Assembly: GCF_006547045.1 (NCBI RefSeq)
Contig: NZ_CP041242.1
Coordinates: forward strand, 1,188,001 to 1,252,000
Source: Lysobacter alkalisoli
GTDB taxonomy: Bacteria > Pseudomonadota > Gammaproteobacteria > Xanthomonadales > Xanthomonadaceae
Direction: 5' to 3'
DNA: 64,000 nt
The notes beneath the pieces are model-generated. The model was not told the origin of the DNA, did no database searches, and was given only the letters and a program-made list of their open reading frames with translations. Of the stretch, positions 17,381 through 26,478 are shown piece by piece. A program made the translations under genes and the position numbers. Position 1 is the stretch's first letter. Each line of letters opens with the position of its first letter.

Positions 17381-18136
17381 ATGGCGATGATCGTGGGTGG
17401 CAGGCTCGGTTACTGGATCCTGAAGACGTTCTGGCCCGGAGGCTGCGGGCGTGAAGACGGCGCCATGCCGGCCGGGCTCGATGCCAGGCTGCGGCAGTAT
17501 TTTGGCGATGACTTCTTCGAGCAGATACGCGGCAAGACCGTTATCGACTTCGGTTGCGGCCCGGGCCACGAGACGGTGGAGATGGCCCGGCAGGGCGCTG
17601 CACGCGTCATCGGCATCGACATCCAGCAGCGGATGCTGGATGCCGGCGAGGCACATGCCCGCGAGCAGGGCGTGGCCGAACGCTGCAGTTTCGTCACTCA
17701 TACCGACGAGAAGGCCGATTTCGTGATCAGCAAGGATGCCTTCGAACATTTCGATGATCCGGAAGGCGTGCTGGCGCTCATGGCTGGCCTGCTCAAGCCC
17801 GGTGGCCGGGTGCTGGCGGCGTTCGGGCCGACCTGGTTCCATCCCTACGGCGGCCACCTGTTCTCGGTGTTTCCGTGGTCGCATCTGGTGTTCACCGAGA
17901 AGGCCCTGATCCGCTGGCGCTCGGACTTCAAATCCGATGGCGCGACCCGCTTCAACGAGGTCGAGGGTGGACTCAACGGCATGACCATCCACCGCTTCGA
18001 GCGACAGGTGGCGCATGGCCCGCTGCAACTCGAAGTGCTGGACACGCGGCCGATCCGAGGGCTGGGCCTGCTTCGGCATCGATGGCTGCGCGAGTTCGGC
18101 TCCTCTCTGGTGGTGTGCCGGATGGCGGCACGCTGA
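17381..18136 (+). CDS. Class I SAM-dependent methyltransferase
   Basis: A 251-residue protein. The SAM site is VIDFGCGPGHETVEMA (motif I), followed by VIGIDIQ and, later, ISKDAFEHFDDPEGVL and LLKPGGRVLAAFGP, a normal Methyltransf_11 order. A hydrophobic N-terminal stretch (IVGGRLGYWILKTFW) may associate with the membrane. The start at 17381 has a GGAG-type ribosome site; an in-frame ATG at 17342 is an alternative. Acceptor unknown; proteins of this shape often lie in surface-glycan clusters, but no such genes are here. Confidence 0.82.
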   Translation: MAMIVGGRLGYWILKTFWPGGCGREDGAMPAGLDARLRQYFGDDFFEQIRGKTVIDFGCGPGHETVEMARQGAARVIGIDIQQRMLDAGEAHAREQGVAERCSFVTHTDEKADFVISKDAFEHFDDPEGVLALMAGLLKPGGRVLAAFGPTWFHPYGGHLFSVFPWSHLVFTEKALIRWRSDFKSDGATRFNEVEGGLNGMTIHRFERQVAHGPLQLEVLDTRPIRGLGLLRHRWLREFGSSLVVCRMAAR

Positions 18137-18219
18137 CCTCGCACTGCAGCAGTCGGGCGCTTGCCGCCGACAGGCTGGCGGGGCACGATCGATTCCGGCT
18201 TGCCCGGAACGGAGTGCCC

Positions 18220-18729
18220 ATGAAAACCTGGATTTGCCTGCTGCGCGCGGTCAACGTCGGCGGCACCGGCAAACTACCGATGGCTGAGTTGCGCGCGCTG
18301 TGCGAACGGGCCGGTTTCAGCGACGTGCGTACCTACATCGCCAGCGGAAATGTCGTGCTGCGCGGCACGCTCCCGGCGCAAGAGGTGAAGACCGTGCTGG
18401 AGCGAGCCCTGGAAGCACGCATGGGCAAGCGCGTCGGCGTGATGGTGCGCACGCCCCAGGAAATGCAGGCGGTGCTGCAGGGCAACCCGTTTCCGGATGC
18501 TGCACCAAACCGGGTGTTGGCGGTGTTCCTCGACGCGCCACCGCCGGCTGATGCGCTCGATGCTGCCAGTGGTCGCAAGGACGAACGGCTGGCCTTGGGC
18601 CGACGCGAGATATACATCGACTACGGCAGCGGCATGGCCGATTCGAAGCTCAAGGTGCCCGCCGCCTCGGCCGGTACCGCGCGCAACATGAACACAGTGG
18701 CGAAGCTGGTGGAAATGGCGCGAGAGTAG
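18220..18729 (+). CDS. DUF1697 family protein
   Basis: A 169-residue cytosolic protein matching DUF1697 along its length: the N-terminus WICLLRAVNVGGTGKLPM, then FSDVRTYIASGNVVLRG, and the C-terminal KVPAASAGTARNMNTVAKL are the family's conserved blocks. The biochemical function of DUF1697 is not known. The ATG at 18220 has GGAG six bases upstream. It lies between a methyltransferase and a DUF3857 protein, all on the plus strand, with no overlap suggesting tight coupling. Confidence 0.88.
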   Translation: MKTWICLLRAVNVGGTGKLPMAELRALCERAGFSDVRTYIASGNVVLRGTLPAQEVKTVLERALEARMGKRVGVMVRTPQEMQAVLQGNPFPDAAPNRVLAVFLDAPPPADALDAASGRKDERLALGRREIYIDYGSGMADSKLKVPAASAGTARNMNTVAKLVEMARE

Positions 18730-18871
18730 ACGGCTGTCGTTGATCTTCGGCCATTGCGTCAGTGTAGGATGCGGGCGTTCGCTCCTGGGCGGGTGGCGTG
18801 TGATCCGGAAGCGTGGCTGCCCTGCCGCGACATCTGCAGGGATTGGAAACCATGAAAGGGAAGGGGGGATC

Positions 18872-20758
18872 GTGAATCTTGGACGATGGAAGGCTGGCCT
18901 GTTCGTCATGGCCATGGCGCTGGCCTGTGCCGCAAGCGCGAACGAAGCCGATGACCGGGTGTGGCAGGTCGAGTACGAGAACATCCACTATGTCGTCAAT
19001 ACGGACGGCAGCCATACCGAATCGCGCGAGACGGCGACGCGTGTGCTGAAGGAGTCGGTGCTCGAGTACGCGAAGAGGGCTTCCGTGGGCTACAGCAGCA
19101 GCATCCAGAAGGCCGACGTGCTGGAGGCCTACACGCTGAAGGCTGACGGCCGCAGGATCCCGGTGCCGCCTGGAAACTACCAGATCAGTGCGAGCTCGGG
19201 ACAGGATGGCGATTCCCCGGTCTACTCGGACCGCACCACACTGACTGTGGTGTTCCCCGACCTGGCGGTCGGCGACACCACCGTTTTCTCCTATCGGTTG
19301 ACCGCATCCACGCCGATGTTTGAGGGGCATTTTTCGGTCATCGAGAGCTTCAGCCCGGCGACCTACTACGGTGACGTGAAGGTGAGTATCGATGCGCCGG
19401 AGAGTCTCGAAGCCCGCCACTTGGCCTGGCAGATGCGCGAGTCGTCCGTGCAAAGAAAGGGGCGCAAACTCGTCGAGTGGCGTTGGCAGAACCGCAACCC
19501 GGTGGAGCAGGAGGACCTGCGCGACTCGGTTTTCAGCTTCGAGCGCTACCCGGGCTACGCGTTCTCGACATTCGACAGCTACGAGGCGATCGCGCAGGCC
19601 TACGGCGGCCCGGCCAATGCCAAGGCGGTGCCCACACCCCGTATCCGCAGCCTTGCCGACGAGATCGCAGGCGATGCACAGGAGCCGAGGGCTGTCGCCA
19701 AACGCTTGTACGAATGGGTGTCGCGCAACGTCACCTACGCGGGCAACTGCATCGGGCTGGGTGCCGTCGTTCCACGTGACCTGGATGTCGTGCTGGACAA
19801 CCGCATGGGCGACTGCAAGGACCATGCGACCCTGTTGCAGGCCCTGCTTGAGGCCAGGGGCATCGAAAGCACCCAGGCGCTTATCAACGCCGGAGGGACC
19901 TACACACTGCCGGACATCCCGGTGGCGTCGGTAGTCAACCACGTCATCAACTACATCCCGGGAATGGACCTGTACCTGGACTCGACAGCGGCGACCGTAC
20001 CGTTCGGCAGCCTGCCCGGCAGCGCCACCGGCAAGCCGGTGTTGCTGGTGGATGGTCATCATCCGGAAGCCAGGACGCCGACCCAGGACATTGGCCGGGA
20101 TGGCCAGAAGCTGATGACGACATTGCGGATCAAGCAGGATGGTTCCGTATCGGGAACCCAGCAGCTCGAGCTGAGTGGCCGCCTGGCGGCGCGCGCGCGC
20201 GACCAGTTTCGTGGCGTGTCGGCGACCGATGCCGGGCAACTGGTCAAGCGCTATTTCCAGCAAAGTGCACTGAAGGCCAGCGGCTCGGTAAGCTATCCCG
20301 ATCCGACGCCCTTGCTGGAGCAGTTCAGCATCGATGCCGAGTTCGAGGTGGAGCAGATGCTTCCCGTGCCGGGTGGCTTCCATGTCCAGCCGTGGTTCAT
20401 CACCTATGCGCCGGTCATGATGCTGGTCGCCGGCAACGTGGGAAGCGACGAGCTCCCGTCGGGGGAGAGCAATTGCGGTGGGATCTTCTCCGAGGAGGAG
20501 TACACCCTGGAGTTCCCGGACGAGCTGGAAGTCGTCGCATTGCCGCCGGATGTTTCGCTCGAGTCCGAAGATGTCACCTATACCGCGACCCATCGGCGGG
20601 ACGGCAACCGGATCCACGTCCGACGCCTTCTCAACGACCGCACGCCAGGCCCGGTCTGCTCGCCGGAATACAATGCCGGGTACTCGGACATGATGCGGAA
20701 GATTCTGCCCGGGCTGCGCTCGCAGATCGTTTACCTGCGGGATTCAGGGAAGTCATGA
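18872..20758 (+). CDS. Exported DUF3857/transglutaminase-like protein
   Basis: A 628-residue protein with a signal peptide (residues 1 to about 24, ending ACAASAN). A DUF3857 domain spans about 30-215 (SHTESRETATRVL, then VFPDLAVGDTTVFSY). A transglutaminase-like cysteine protease domain follows at about 260-400, with the catalytic Cys in RMGDCKDHATLLQALL and a likely His in VASVVNHVINYI. The C-terminal beta-rich region is characteristic of this family in Bacteroidetes and Xanthomonadaceae. The start is GTG 18872 behind a long purine-rich ribosome site (GGGAAGGGGGGATC); it gives the signal peptide. Likely periplasmic or outer-membrane-facing; substrate unknown. Confidence 0.85.
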   Translation: MNLGRWKAGLFVMAMALACAASANEADDRVWQVEYENIHYVVNTDGSHTESRETATRVLKESVLEYAKRASVGYSSSIQKADVLEAYTLKADGRRIPVPPGNYQISASSGQDGDSPVYSDRTTLTVVFPDLAVGDTTVFSYRLTASTPMFEGHFSVIESFSPATYYGDVKVSIDAPESLEARHLAWQMRESSVQRKGRKLVEWRWQNRNPVEQEDLRDSVFSFERYPGYAFSTFDSYEAIAQAYGGPANAKAVPTPRIRSLADEIAGDAQEPRAVAKRLYEWVSRNVTYAGNCIGLGAVVPRDLDVVLDNRMGDCKDHATLLQALLEARGIESTQALINAGGTYTLPDIPVASVVNHVINYIPGMDLYLDSTAATVPFGSLPGSATGKPVLLVDGHHPEARTPTQDIGRDGQKLMTTLRIKQDGSVSGTQQLELSGRLAARARDQFRGVSATDAGQLVKRYFQQSALKASGSVSYPDPTPLLEQFSIDAEFEVEQMLPVPGGFHVQPWFITYAPVMMLVAGNVGSDELPSGESNCGGIFSEEEYTLEFPDELEVVALPPDVSLESEDVTYTATHRRDGNRIHVRRLLNDRTPGPVCSPEYNAGYSDMMRKILPGLRSQIVYLRDSGKS

Positions 20759-20809
20759 AGGTGTGTTCATGATTCCGGGTGCGGCCGCCCTGGAATCGTG
20801 AACTGGCTT

Positions 20810-20832
20810 CGGGGGCAGCTCGCCTGCCCCCG
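20810..20832 (+). terminator. Stem-loop after the DUF3857 gene
   Basis: An 8-bp perfect stem CGGGGGCA/TGCCCCCG with a 7-base loop, 51 bp after the stop codon. A short AATTT follows about six bases later, so it is a plausible but weak intrinsic terminator. Confidence 0.55.
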
Positions 20833-20911
20833 ACCTGAATTTGACGATTGCTGAATGCTGTTGGTGACAGGATCCTGATACGCGTGTGTCGACCCGCATG
20901 GAGACAACACC

Positions 20912-21292
20912 ATGATCGAGATCCTGAAATCCGCGCCGCATGTGGCGGCGTTCCATTTCACCGGCACCTTGAGCGGCGAGGACTACGACACCTGTATCGC
21001 CGAGGTCGAAACCCGGCTGTCGCTCAACCCGCGCATCGCGGTCTATACCGATCTCACCGGGATGACCGGCATGAGCGCTGAAGCGATGGGCAAGGATGTC
21101 CGCTATGCCATCGGCAAGTTCGGCGAGTACAGCCGTTTCGCCCGTTCGGCGGTGGTTACCGAGCGTCACTGGCTGGCCAATGTGTCGACCTTCGTCGGCA
21201 AGCTGGTGCCGACGACGGAACTGAAGACGTTCGAACCCGATGAGCGCGAGGATGCGATGGCCTGGGCCTCGCAGCCGATTCCGCCCAAGTGA
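20912..21292 (+). CDS. SpoIIAA/STAS-like domain protein
   Basis: A 126-residue cytosolic protein of the SpoIIAA-like type (PF11964). The beta-alpha pattern and segments FHFTGTLSGEDYDT, VYTDLTGMTGMSAEA and ARSAVVTERHWLANV match the family. Members bind small molecules or membrane surfaces in characterised cases, but most, like this one, have no assigned role. ATG 20912 lies after a purine-rich GGAGACAAC site. It is monocistronic between a terminator and the convergent rluF gene. Confidence 0.75.
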   Translation: MIEILKSAPHVAAFHFTGTLSGEDYDTCIAEVETRLSLNPRIAVYTDLTGMTGMSAEAMGKDVRYAIGKFGEYSRFARSAVVTERHWLANVSTFVGKLVPTTELKTFEPDEREDAMAWASQPIPPK

Positions 21293-21312
21293 GGCGGCGC
21301 TACGCGCCACGA

Positions 21313-22026
21313 TCACCAGTTGGTGCGGTGCGGCAGCAAGCCATGCAGTTCGGCTTCGGTGAGATTGCGCCACTGGCCCGGCTTGAGGTGGGCCAGCTTC
21401 ACGTTGCCGATGCGAACGCGTACCAGCTGTTTGACGCGGTAACCGAAGTGCGTGGCCATCAACCGGATCTGCCGGTTGAGACCCTGTACCAGGATGATGC
21501 GGAACCCGAACCGGCCGAGCTTGCCGGTCCGGCAGGGCAGGGTCATCTGGCCGTGCACCGGCACGCCGCGGCTCATCCCGCGCAGGAATTCGTCGGTGAC
21601 TGCGCGGTTCACCGCGACCATGTATTCCTTTTCCAGTTTGTTTTCGGCGCGCAGGATCTCGTTGACGATGTCGCCGTTGCTGGTCAGCAGGATCAGGCCT
21701 TCGGAATCCTTGTCGAGGCGGCCGATCGGGAAGATGCGCTGCTGGTGGCCGATGAAGTCCACGATGTTGCCTTTCACGCCCGACTCGGTCGTGCAGGTCA
21801 CGCCCGCCGGTTTGTTCAGGGCGATATAGACATGCTGGCGTCTGCCCTTGGCGACACTGCGCACGCGCAGATCATCGCCGTCGACCTGGACCCTGTCGTC
21901 TTCGCCCACTTCGCTGCCGATACGGGCGCGGATGCCGTTGACGGTGATCCGGCCGGCGCTGATCAACCGGTCGGCCTCGCGTCGCGAACAGAAGCCGGTG
22001 TCGCTGATGAATTTGTTGAGGCGCAT
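21313..22026 (-). CDS. rluF: 23S rRNA pseudouridine synthase RluF
   Basis: A 237-residue RNA modification enzyme. The N-terminal S4 domain (residues 1 to about 60, RLNKFISDTGFCSRREAD) is followed by a RsuA-type catalytic domain with the active Asp in GRLDKDSEGLILLTSNGD and the terminal VQGLNRQIRLMATHFGY. The best family match is RluF, which isomerises U2604 of 23S rRNA; RluB/RluE are less similar. The protein lacks the basic C-terminal extension of the longer E. coli RluF. ATG 22026 starts directly at the S4 domain; longer upstream frame is not coding. Confidence 0.88.
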   Translation of the reverse strand: MRLNKFISDTGFCSRREADRLISAGRITVNGIRARIGSEVGEDDRVQVDGDDLRVRSVAKGRRQHVYIALNKPAGVTCTTESGVKGNIVDFIGHQQRIFPIGRLDKDSEGLILLTSNGDIVNEILRAENKLEKEYMVAVNRAVTDEFLRGMSRGVPVHGQMTLPCRTGKLGRFGFRIILVQGLNRQIRLMATHFGYRVKQLVRVRIGNVKLAHLKPGQWRNLTEAELHGLLPHRTNW

Positions 22027-22204
22027 GGGGCGGGGCGGTGGCAACCGGCGGCAGGTGGGCGCGCATGCTGTCATACCTTGTGTCCGCGCGCACGCTGGGC
22101 CCCTGTCCGCAGATGCGCGGGTTCCCCGGACCGGCGCCGGCGTCATCCCTCTCCGCCGGCAAAGCGCCGTATGCTCAAGGCTTCCTCCTGGCACCTGGTG
22201 CGCC

Positions 22205-23191
22205 ATGAAACACGCCCGCTACACCCACCGCGGCCCGGTGCCGCAGGATGTCATCGAAGCGACACCGTTCACCCTGCCGGCGCTGCAAGCGGGGCAGGTA
22301 CGGGTGGAAGTGCTGGCCGCGCCCATCAATCCGTCCGATGTGCTCACCCTGACCGGCGACTACGGGTCGTTGCCACCTTTGCCGGCGGTGGGTGGCAACG
22401 AGGGGGTGGGACGGGTGGCGGAGGTCGCGGCGGATGTCGCCGGTCTCAGTCCCGGCCAGACCGTGCTGCTGCCGATCGGTTGTGGCACCTGGAGCACCCA
22501 TCTCATCGTCGACGCCGAGGCCCTGGTTCCGCTGCCCAGGGGGGGCGACCCACATCAGCTCGCGATGCTCACCGTCAATCCGCCTACCGCGCGGCTGCTG
22601 TTGAGCGACATCGTCGATCTGCACCCTGGCGACTGGGTGATCCAGAACGCGGCCAACTCCGCGGTAGGCGGTTACTTGATCCAGCTGGCCCGGATCCGCG
22701 GCGTGCGCACGGTCAATATCGTCCGCCGGGAAGCTGCGGTGGCCGACGTGCAGGAACTGGGCGCGAACGTGGTGCTGGTTGATGGCGACGACCTCAGCCA
22801 GCGGGTCGCCGAGGCCACCGGCGGTGCCAGGCCGCGGCTGGGCATCGATGCCGTCGGAGGCATGGCGACCGAGCGCATGGCGCAGGCATTGGCGCCGGGC
22901 GCCACCCTTGTCAACTACGGCGCAATGGGCGGCGAACCCTGTGCGATATCACCCTCCGCACTGATATTCCGTGGTATCACCCTGCGCGGTTTCTGGCTGG
23001 CCCAATGGTTCAAGAACACCGATGCCGCCACCCGCAACACGCTGTTTGCCGAACTCGTCGGCCTGATCGCCGCCGGTCAGTTGAAGGCACGGATCCAGCA
23101 GACCTACGGCATCGATGAGATCAAGGCCGCCGTCGCGGCCGCCGCGGCCGGTGAGCGTTCCGGCAAGATCCTGCTGTTGCCGAACGGCTGA
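22205..23191 (+). CDS. MECR-like NADPH-dependent 2-enoyl thioester reductase (MDR superfamily)
   Basis: A 328-residue medium-chain dehydrogenase/reductase. It lacks the zinc ligands of alcohol dehydrogenases and carries the enoyl-thioester reductase signatures APINPSDVLTLTGDY, PAVGGNEGVGRV and the nucleotide loop QNAANSAVGGYLIQLA, followed by INIVRRE-type sequence (VNIVRREA). Such enzymes reduce trans-2-enoyl-CoA or -ACP with NADPH. It is commonly annotated as a zinc-dependent alcohol dehydrogenase, which the missing ligands argue against. The start ATG 22205 is divergent from rluF, with a 178-bp gap. Confidence 0.85.
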   Translation: MKHARYTHRGPVPQDVIEATPFTLPALQAGQVRVEVLAAPINPSDVLTLTGDYGSLPPLPAVGGNEGVGRVAEVAADVAGLSPGQTVLLPIGCGTWSTHLIVDAEALVPLPRGGDPHQLAMLTVNPPTARLLLSDIVDLHPGDWVIQNAANSAVGGYLIQLARIRGVRTVNIVRREAAVADVQELGANVVLVDGDDLSQRVAEATGGARPRLGIDAVGGMATERMAQALAPGATLVNYGAMGGEPCAISPSALIFRGITLRGFWLAQWFKNTDAATRNTLFAELVGLIAAGQLKARIQQTYGIDEIKAAVAAAAAGERSGKILLLPNG

Positions 23192-23196
23192 TGCCA

Positions 23197-24123
23197 TCAG
23201 CTACCGGTCCAGGTCCGGATGAACGGGGCCAGCTGCGGAATCAGGTCAACCAGACCGTGCAGTGGCACCAGCAGCCACAGCGAGCGAGTCCGCGCCCACA
23301 GCACGCCGAAGGCGATCCCGGCCGGCGCGATCATCACCACTGAATACGCCAGCGCCCAGGCGGGGGTGGCACTGGCGACGCCTTCCATCACATGGCCACC
23401 CCGCAGCCACAGTCCCGGTGCGTGCGCGCAGCCGAACAAAAGCGACGCCCAGGCCACCGCGGCCACCTGCGACCGGGTCGATCGTGCCAATCGCTCCTGC
23501 AGGATGCGGCGGAACAGCACTTCCTCCGCGAGCCCGGCTTCGATCGTCTGCCAGAGCCAGCACAGCGGGATGGCCCAGGCCAGCGTCGCTGCCGTCGGCG
23601 CCAGCTCGGCGAGCGTGGCCAGACCACGCCCGAACACCGCCTGCAGCCCGAGGTAGGCGGCGCCCATCACCGCGAACACGAGCCACAGGCGCCGCGAACC
23701 GAATGGCCCGGGTGCCGGACGCAGCGCGGCGAACAGCCACAGCGGCAGAACCACCATCGTGGCGAGCTTCACCAGGACCTGTACGATCGACTGCGCGGGT
23801 TCCCACGGGAAGGCGCCATTGATGGCGCTGAACCCCCACCCCAGGACCAGCACCGCGAACGCGGCGAGGTAGGCCAGCACTGCCGGCAGCCCCGGAGCGC
23901 GTGGAGCAGGGGCCTGCGCGGCCGCCATTGGAATGCGACTCCGGGTCAGCAGCCAGGCAAGCAGAGGGAAGGCCAGGCCCACTATTCCAAGCAGGAACAG
24001 TGGTTCCACGATGGAGAAATCCGGCTCGCGCGACAGGAACAGCAGCGCCGCGACGTAGGCGGCGGCTGCGACGACGAGTGCGATGGCCGCCTGGCGACCA
24101 GGGAAGTGCATTCGACGACGCAT
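23197..24123 (-). CDS. CPBP-family intramembrane glutamic protease
   Basis: A 308-residue membrane protein with about eight hydrophobic helices. The Abi/CPBP catalytic motif EEVLFRR is in the fourth quarter (AGLAEEVLFRRIL), followed by FGCAHAP and HGLVDLIPQ, which supply the conserved His residues. Relatives include CAAX prenyl proteases and bacteriocin self-immunity proteins; the substrate of free-standing members is rarely known. The start at 24123 (MRRRMHFPGRQ) gives positive residues before helix one; 24111 is also possible. It stands alone, 5 bp from the convergent reductase stop. Confidence 0.87.
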   Translation of the reverse strand: MRRRMHFPGRQAAIALVVAAAAYVAALLFLSREPDFSIVEPLFLLGIVGLAFPLLAWLLTRSRIPMAAAQAPAPRAPGLPAVLAYLAAFAVLVLGWGFSAINGAFPWEPAQSIVQVLVKLATMVVLPLWLFAALRPAPGPFGSRRLWLVFAVMGAAYLGLQAVFGRGLATLAELAPTAATLAWAIPLCWLWQTIEAGLAEEVLFRRILQERLARSTRSQVAAVAWASLLFGCAHAPGLWLRGGHVMEGVASATPAWALAYSVVMIAPAGIAFGVLWARTRSLWLLVPLHGLVDLIPQLAPFIRTWTGS

Positions 24124-24285
24124 GGCGGTTTGGCGTGATGATGATCGCGGCATCATGGGCCAGGCGTTCGCCGGAGGTATCCGACATTCGTGGCCCAACT
24201 CATGGCATGTGCCTGGTGGCCTGCCGGGTCCGAAGCGCCGCGGCCGGCGCAGGCAGGCGCCACCGGGCAGCGCCCCGGGGTTTGC

Positions 24286-24642
24286 TCAGAACTCCACCAG
24301 CGACTTGAACCCGCCCCAGATCATGCGCTTGCCGTCGAATGGCAGGGTCTTCGGGTCCATGCCGGCGAGGCGCGGATCGGCCATCACCTGCTTGTTGACC
24401 TTGTCACGGTGGGCGCGTGACTTGTAGATGATGTAGGCAAACACCACTACTTCGTCGTCCTTGAGCTTCATGCTGCGCGGGAACGACGTGGTCTTGCCGG
24501 GCTCTACGTCATCAGCGATGCATTAGTGGTAGGCGAGTGCGCCGTATTCCATCCAGATCTTGCCGGCTTTCCGGGCCAACCGGCGATAGTCGTCGAGGCG
24601 CTCCCTGGGGACGGGCACTATGAATCCATCTGCGTAGCTCAT
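24286..24642 (-). pseudogene. DUF1428 (YbaA-like) gene interrupted by one in-frame TAA
   Basis: The frame from ATG 24642 encodes MSYADGFIVPVPRERLDDY to YGALAYH, then meets TAA at 24525-24523. The same frame continues CIADDVEPGKTTSFPRSMKL to the end FDGKRMIWGGFKSLVEF at 24286 without further defects. Together the two parts make one standard DUF1428 protein of about 118 residues, where Glu normally sits at the stop. So a single nonsense codon, not a frameshift, breaks it, and conservation downstream suggests a recent change or a sequencing error. It is the last gene of the ECF42-type operon, 56 bp after the sigma factor. Confidence 0.85.
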
Positions 24643-24698
24643 TGCGTCACTCCTGTCGGGTGGGGGCGTATACGCCCACATGGGCATTTCGTTCCATG

Positions 24699-25979
24699 TC
24701 AGGTGTCCACATGGCACTGCGCCGCCCGGGCCAGCAGCAGCGCGCGTTCCCGGGAATTGCGGGTCAGCTCCGCGGCACGTTCGAACTCTTCGCGCGCTTC
24801 GTCGTGCCGTCCGAGCCGGAACAACAGGTCGCCACGCACGCTGGGCAGCAGGTGATAATGCTTGAGCACGGGTTCGTCGGCGATCTTGTTGGCATGGTCG
24901 AGGCCGGCTTCCGGCCCATCATGCATCGCGATCGCGACCGCGCGGTTGAGTTCGACCACCGGTGACGGTGCCTGCCGTGCGAGTTCGGCATACAGGGCCG
25001 AAATCGCAGCCCAGTCGGTGTCGTCGGCGGTGACCGCGCGGGCGTGGCAGGCGGCGATCGCTGCCTGCAGGGTGTAGGGTCCGCGTTCGATGTTGCGCGC
25101 GGTCGCGATCCGTTCCGCCTGCTCCAGTGCGGTCAGGCCGCGGCGGATCAACAATTGGTCCCAGCGTGCGCGGTCCTGGTCCATCAGCAGGATCGGTTCG
25201 CCGTCCGCGCTCGTGCGGGCCTGGCTCCGCGAGGCCTGGATTTCCATCAGCGCTACCAGACCGTGTACCTCGTCCTCGGCGGGCATCAGGCCGGCCAGGA
25301 TACGGCCCAGACGCAGGGCTTCCTCGCAGAGCGCCGGACGCAGCCAGTCGTCACCGGCGGTGGCCGAGTAGCCTTCGTTGAAGATCAGGTAGATGACCTC
25401 GAGCACCGAGGCCAGCCGCGCGTTGAGTTCCTCGTCACGAGGGACTTCGAACGCGACTTCGGCCTCCGACAGAGTGCGCTTGGCACGGACGATGCGCTGG
25501 GCGATGGTGGGTTCGGCGGCGAGGAAGGCGCGCGCGATCTCGGCGGTGGTCAGGCCACCAAGCAGGCGCAGGGTCAGCGCCACCCGTGCTTCGCGCGACA
25601 GCACCGGGTGGCAGGCGACGAACACCAGTCGCAGCAGGTCGTCGCCGATCGGGTCGTCGAGCGAGGCCTGCTCGGCCTCGTGTCTTTCTTGCTGTTCGTA
25701 CTCCAGTTCGTAGGCGATCTGCAGGTGCTTCTGGTCGGCCATGCGGCCGTGGCGGATGCGGTCGATCGCGCGGCGCCTTGCGGTCGTCACCAGCCAGGCG
25801 CCGGGATTGTCGGGAATGCCGTCGACCGGCCACTTCTCCAGCGCGGTGACCAAGGCGTCCTGGGCGATGTCCTCGGCCAGGCCGACGTCGCGCAGCATCC
25901 GGGCCAGGGTGGCGATCACCCGGGCCGACTCCATGCGCCAGATGGCGTCGATGCGGCGGTTGAGGTCATGGTCCGTCAT
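24699..25979 (-). CDS. ECF42-type RNA polymerase sigma factor with C-terminal extension
   Basis: A 426-residue sigma factor, about twice the length of a plain ECF. Region 2 is at residues about 10-80 (LRDVGLAEDIAQDALVTALE and RRRAIDRIRHGR), and region 4 at about 120-175 (ARVALTLRLLGGLTTAEIAR). The C-terminal half (DUF6596 and TPR-like) has IFNEGYSA, DRARWDQLLI and a run of helix pairs ending ELTRNSRERALLLARA. This architecture beside DGPF/YciI proteins defines the ECF42 group; no anti-sigma factor is present, and the C-terminal extension is thought to regulate activity. The start ATG 25979 is chosen over a GTG six codons upstream. Confidence 0.92.
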   Translation of the reverse strand: MTDHDLNRRIDAIWRMESARVIATLARMLRDVGLAEDIAQDALVTALEKWPVDGIPDNPGAWLVTTARRRAIDRIRHGRMADQKHLQIAYELEYEQQERHEAEQASLDDPIGDDLLRLVFVACHPVLSREARVALTLRLLGGLTTAEIARAFLAAEPTIAQRIVRAKRTLSEAEVAFEVPRDEELNARLASVLEVIYLIFNEGYSATAGDDWLRPALCEEALRLGRILAGLMPAEDEVHGLVALMEIQASRSQARTSADGEPILLMDQDRARWDQLLIRRGLTALEQAERIATARNIERGPYTLQAAIAACHARAVTADDTDWAAISALYAELARQAPSPVVELNRAVAIAMHDGPEAGLDHANKIADEPVLKHYHLLPSVRGDLLFRLGRHDEAREEFERAAELTRNSRERALLLARAAQCHVDT

Positions 25980-26024
25980 GCGTGGGAATGACAGCACTGG
26001 CCAATGATCGACGCAAGTGCCGAT

Positions 26025-26438
26025 TCATTCCTGCGGCGGTTCACCCGACATGTGGAACACCTCCCACACATGGCCGTCCAGATCCTCGAAGCCGTGCCCG
26101 TACATGAAGCCGTGGTCGATCGCCTCGCGCGGCGTTGTGCCGCCGGCGGCGACCGCCTTGGCGACGATCTCGTCGACCGCCTCGCGGCTTTCCATTGGCA
26201 GTGCGACCAGCACCTCCGTGCTCTTGCCGGCATCGCTGACTGGCTTGGTGGTGAAGGTCGCGAAGTATTTCTCGACCAGCAGCATCGCGAACAGGTTTTC
26301 GCCGAGGATCATGCAGGTGGCGTTCTCGTCGGTGAAGGCCGGGTTGAAGGCGTAACCGAGCGCGGTGAAGAACTTGACCGAGCGATCGAGGTCCTTGACC
26401 GGCAGGTTGACGAAGATCTGCGGGTGGGTGGTGGTCAT
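26025..26438 (-). CDS. VOC-family protein (glyoxalase/bleomycin-resistance fold)
   Basis: A 137-residue cytosolic protein with a paired beta-alpha-beta-beta-beta VOC fold. It begins PQIFVNLPVKDLDRSVKFF, has TDENATCMILGENLFAMLL in the middle and ends YGHGFEDLDGHVWEVFHM, where His and Glu of the C-terminal module are typical metal ligands. Substrate unknown. It has the ribosome site CAGGAGAA, nearly identical to those of the two genes before it, and lies 45 bp before the sigma factor start in the same operon. Confidence 0.88.
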   Translation of the reverse strand: MTTTHPQIFVNLPVKDLDRSVKFFTALGYAFNPAFTDENATCMILGENLFAMLLVEKYFATFTTKPVSDAGKSTEVLVALPMESREAVDEIVAKAVAAGGTTPREAIDHGFMYGHGFEDLDGHVWEVFHMSGEPPQE

Positions 26439-26478
26439 GGTTTTCTCCTGAATCGTGTTCTGGTTGTGGCGTGCCGGG

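Noticed and set aside
15587-18079. A minus-strand open frame of about 830 codons across the MATE and methyltransferase genes
   Set aside because: Low-complexity His/Asp/Arg composition typical of shadow frames. The plus-strand genes are well supported.
18852-18875. A seven-codon leader peptide (ATG at 18852) before the DUF3857 gene
   Set aside because: The purine-rich run it contains is more simply the ribosome site of GTG 18872. There is no sign of attenuation.
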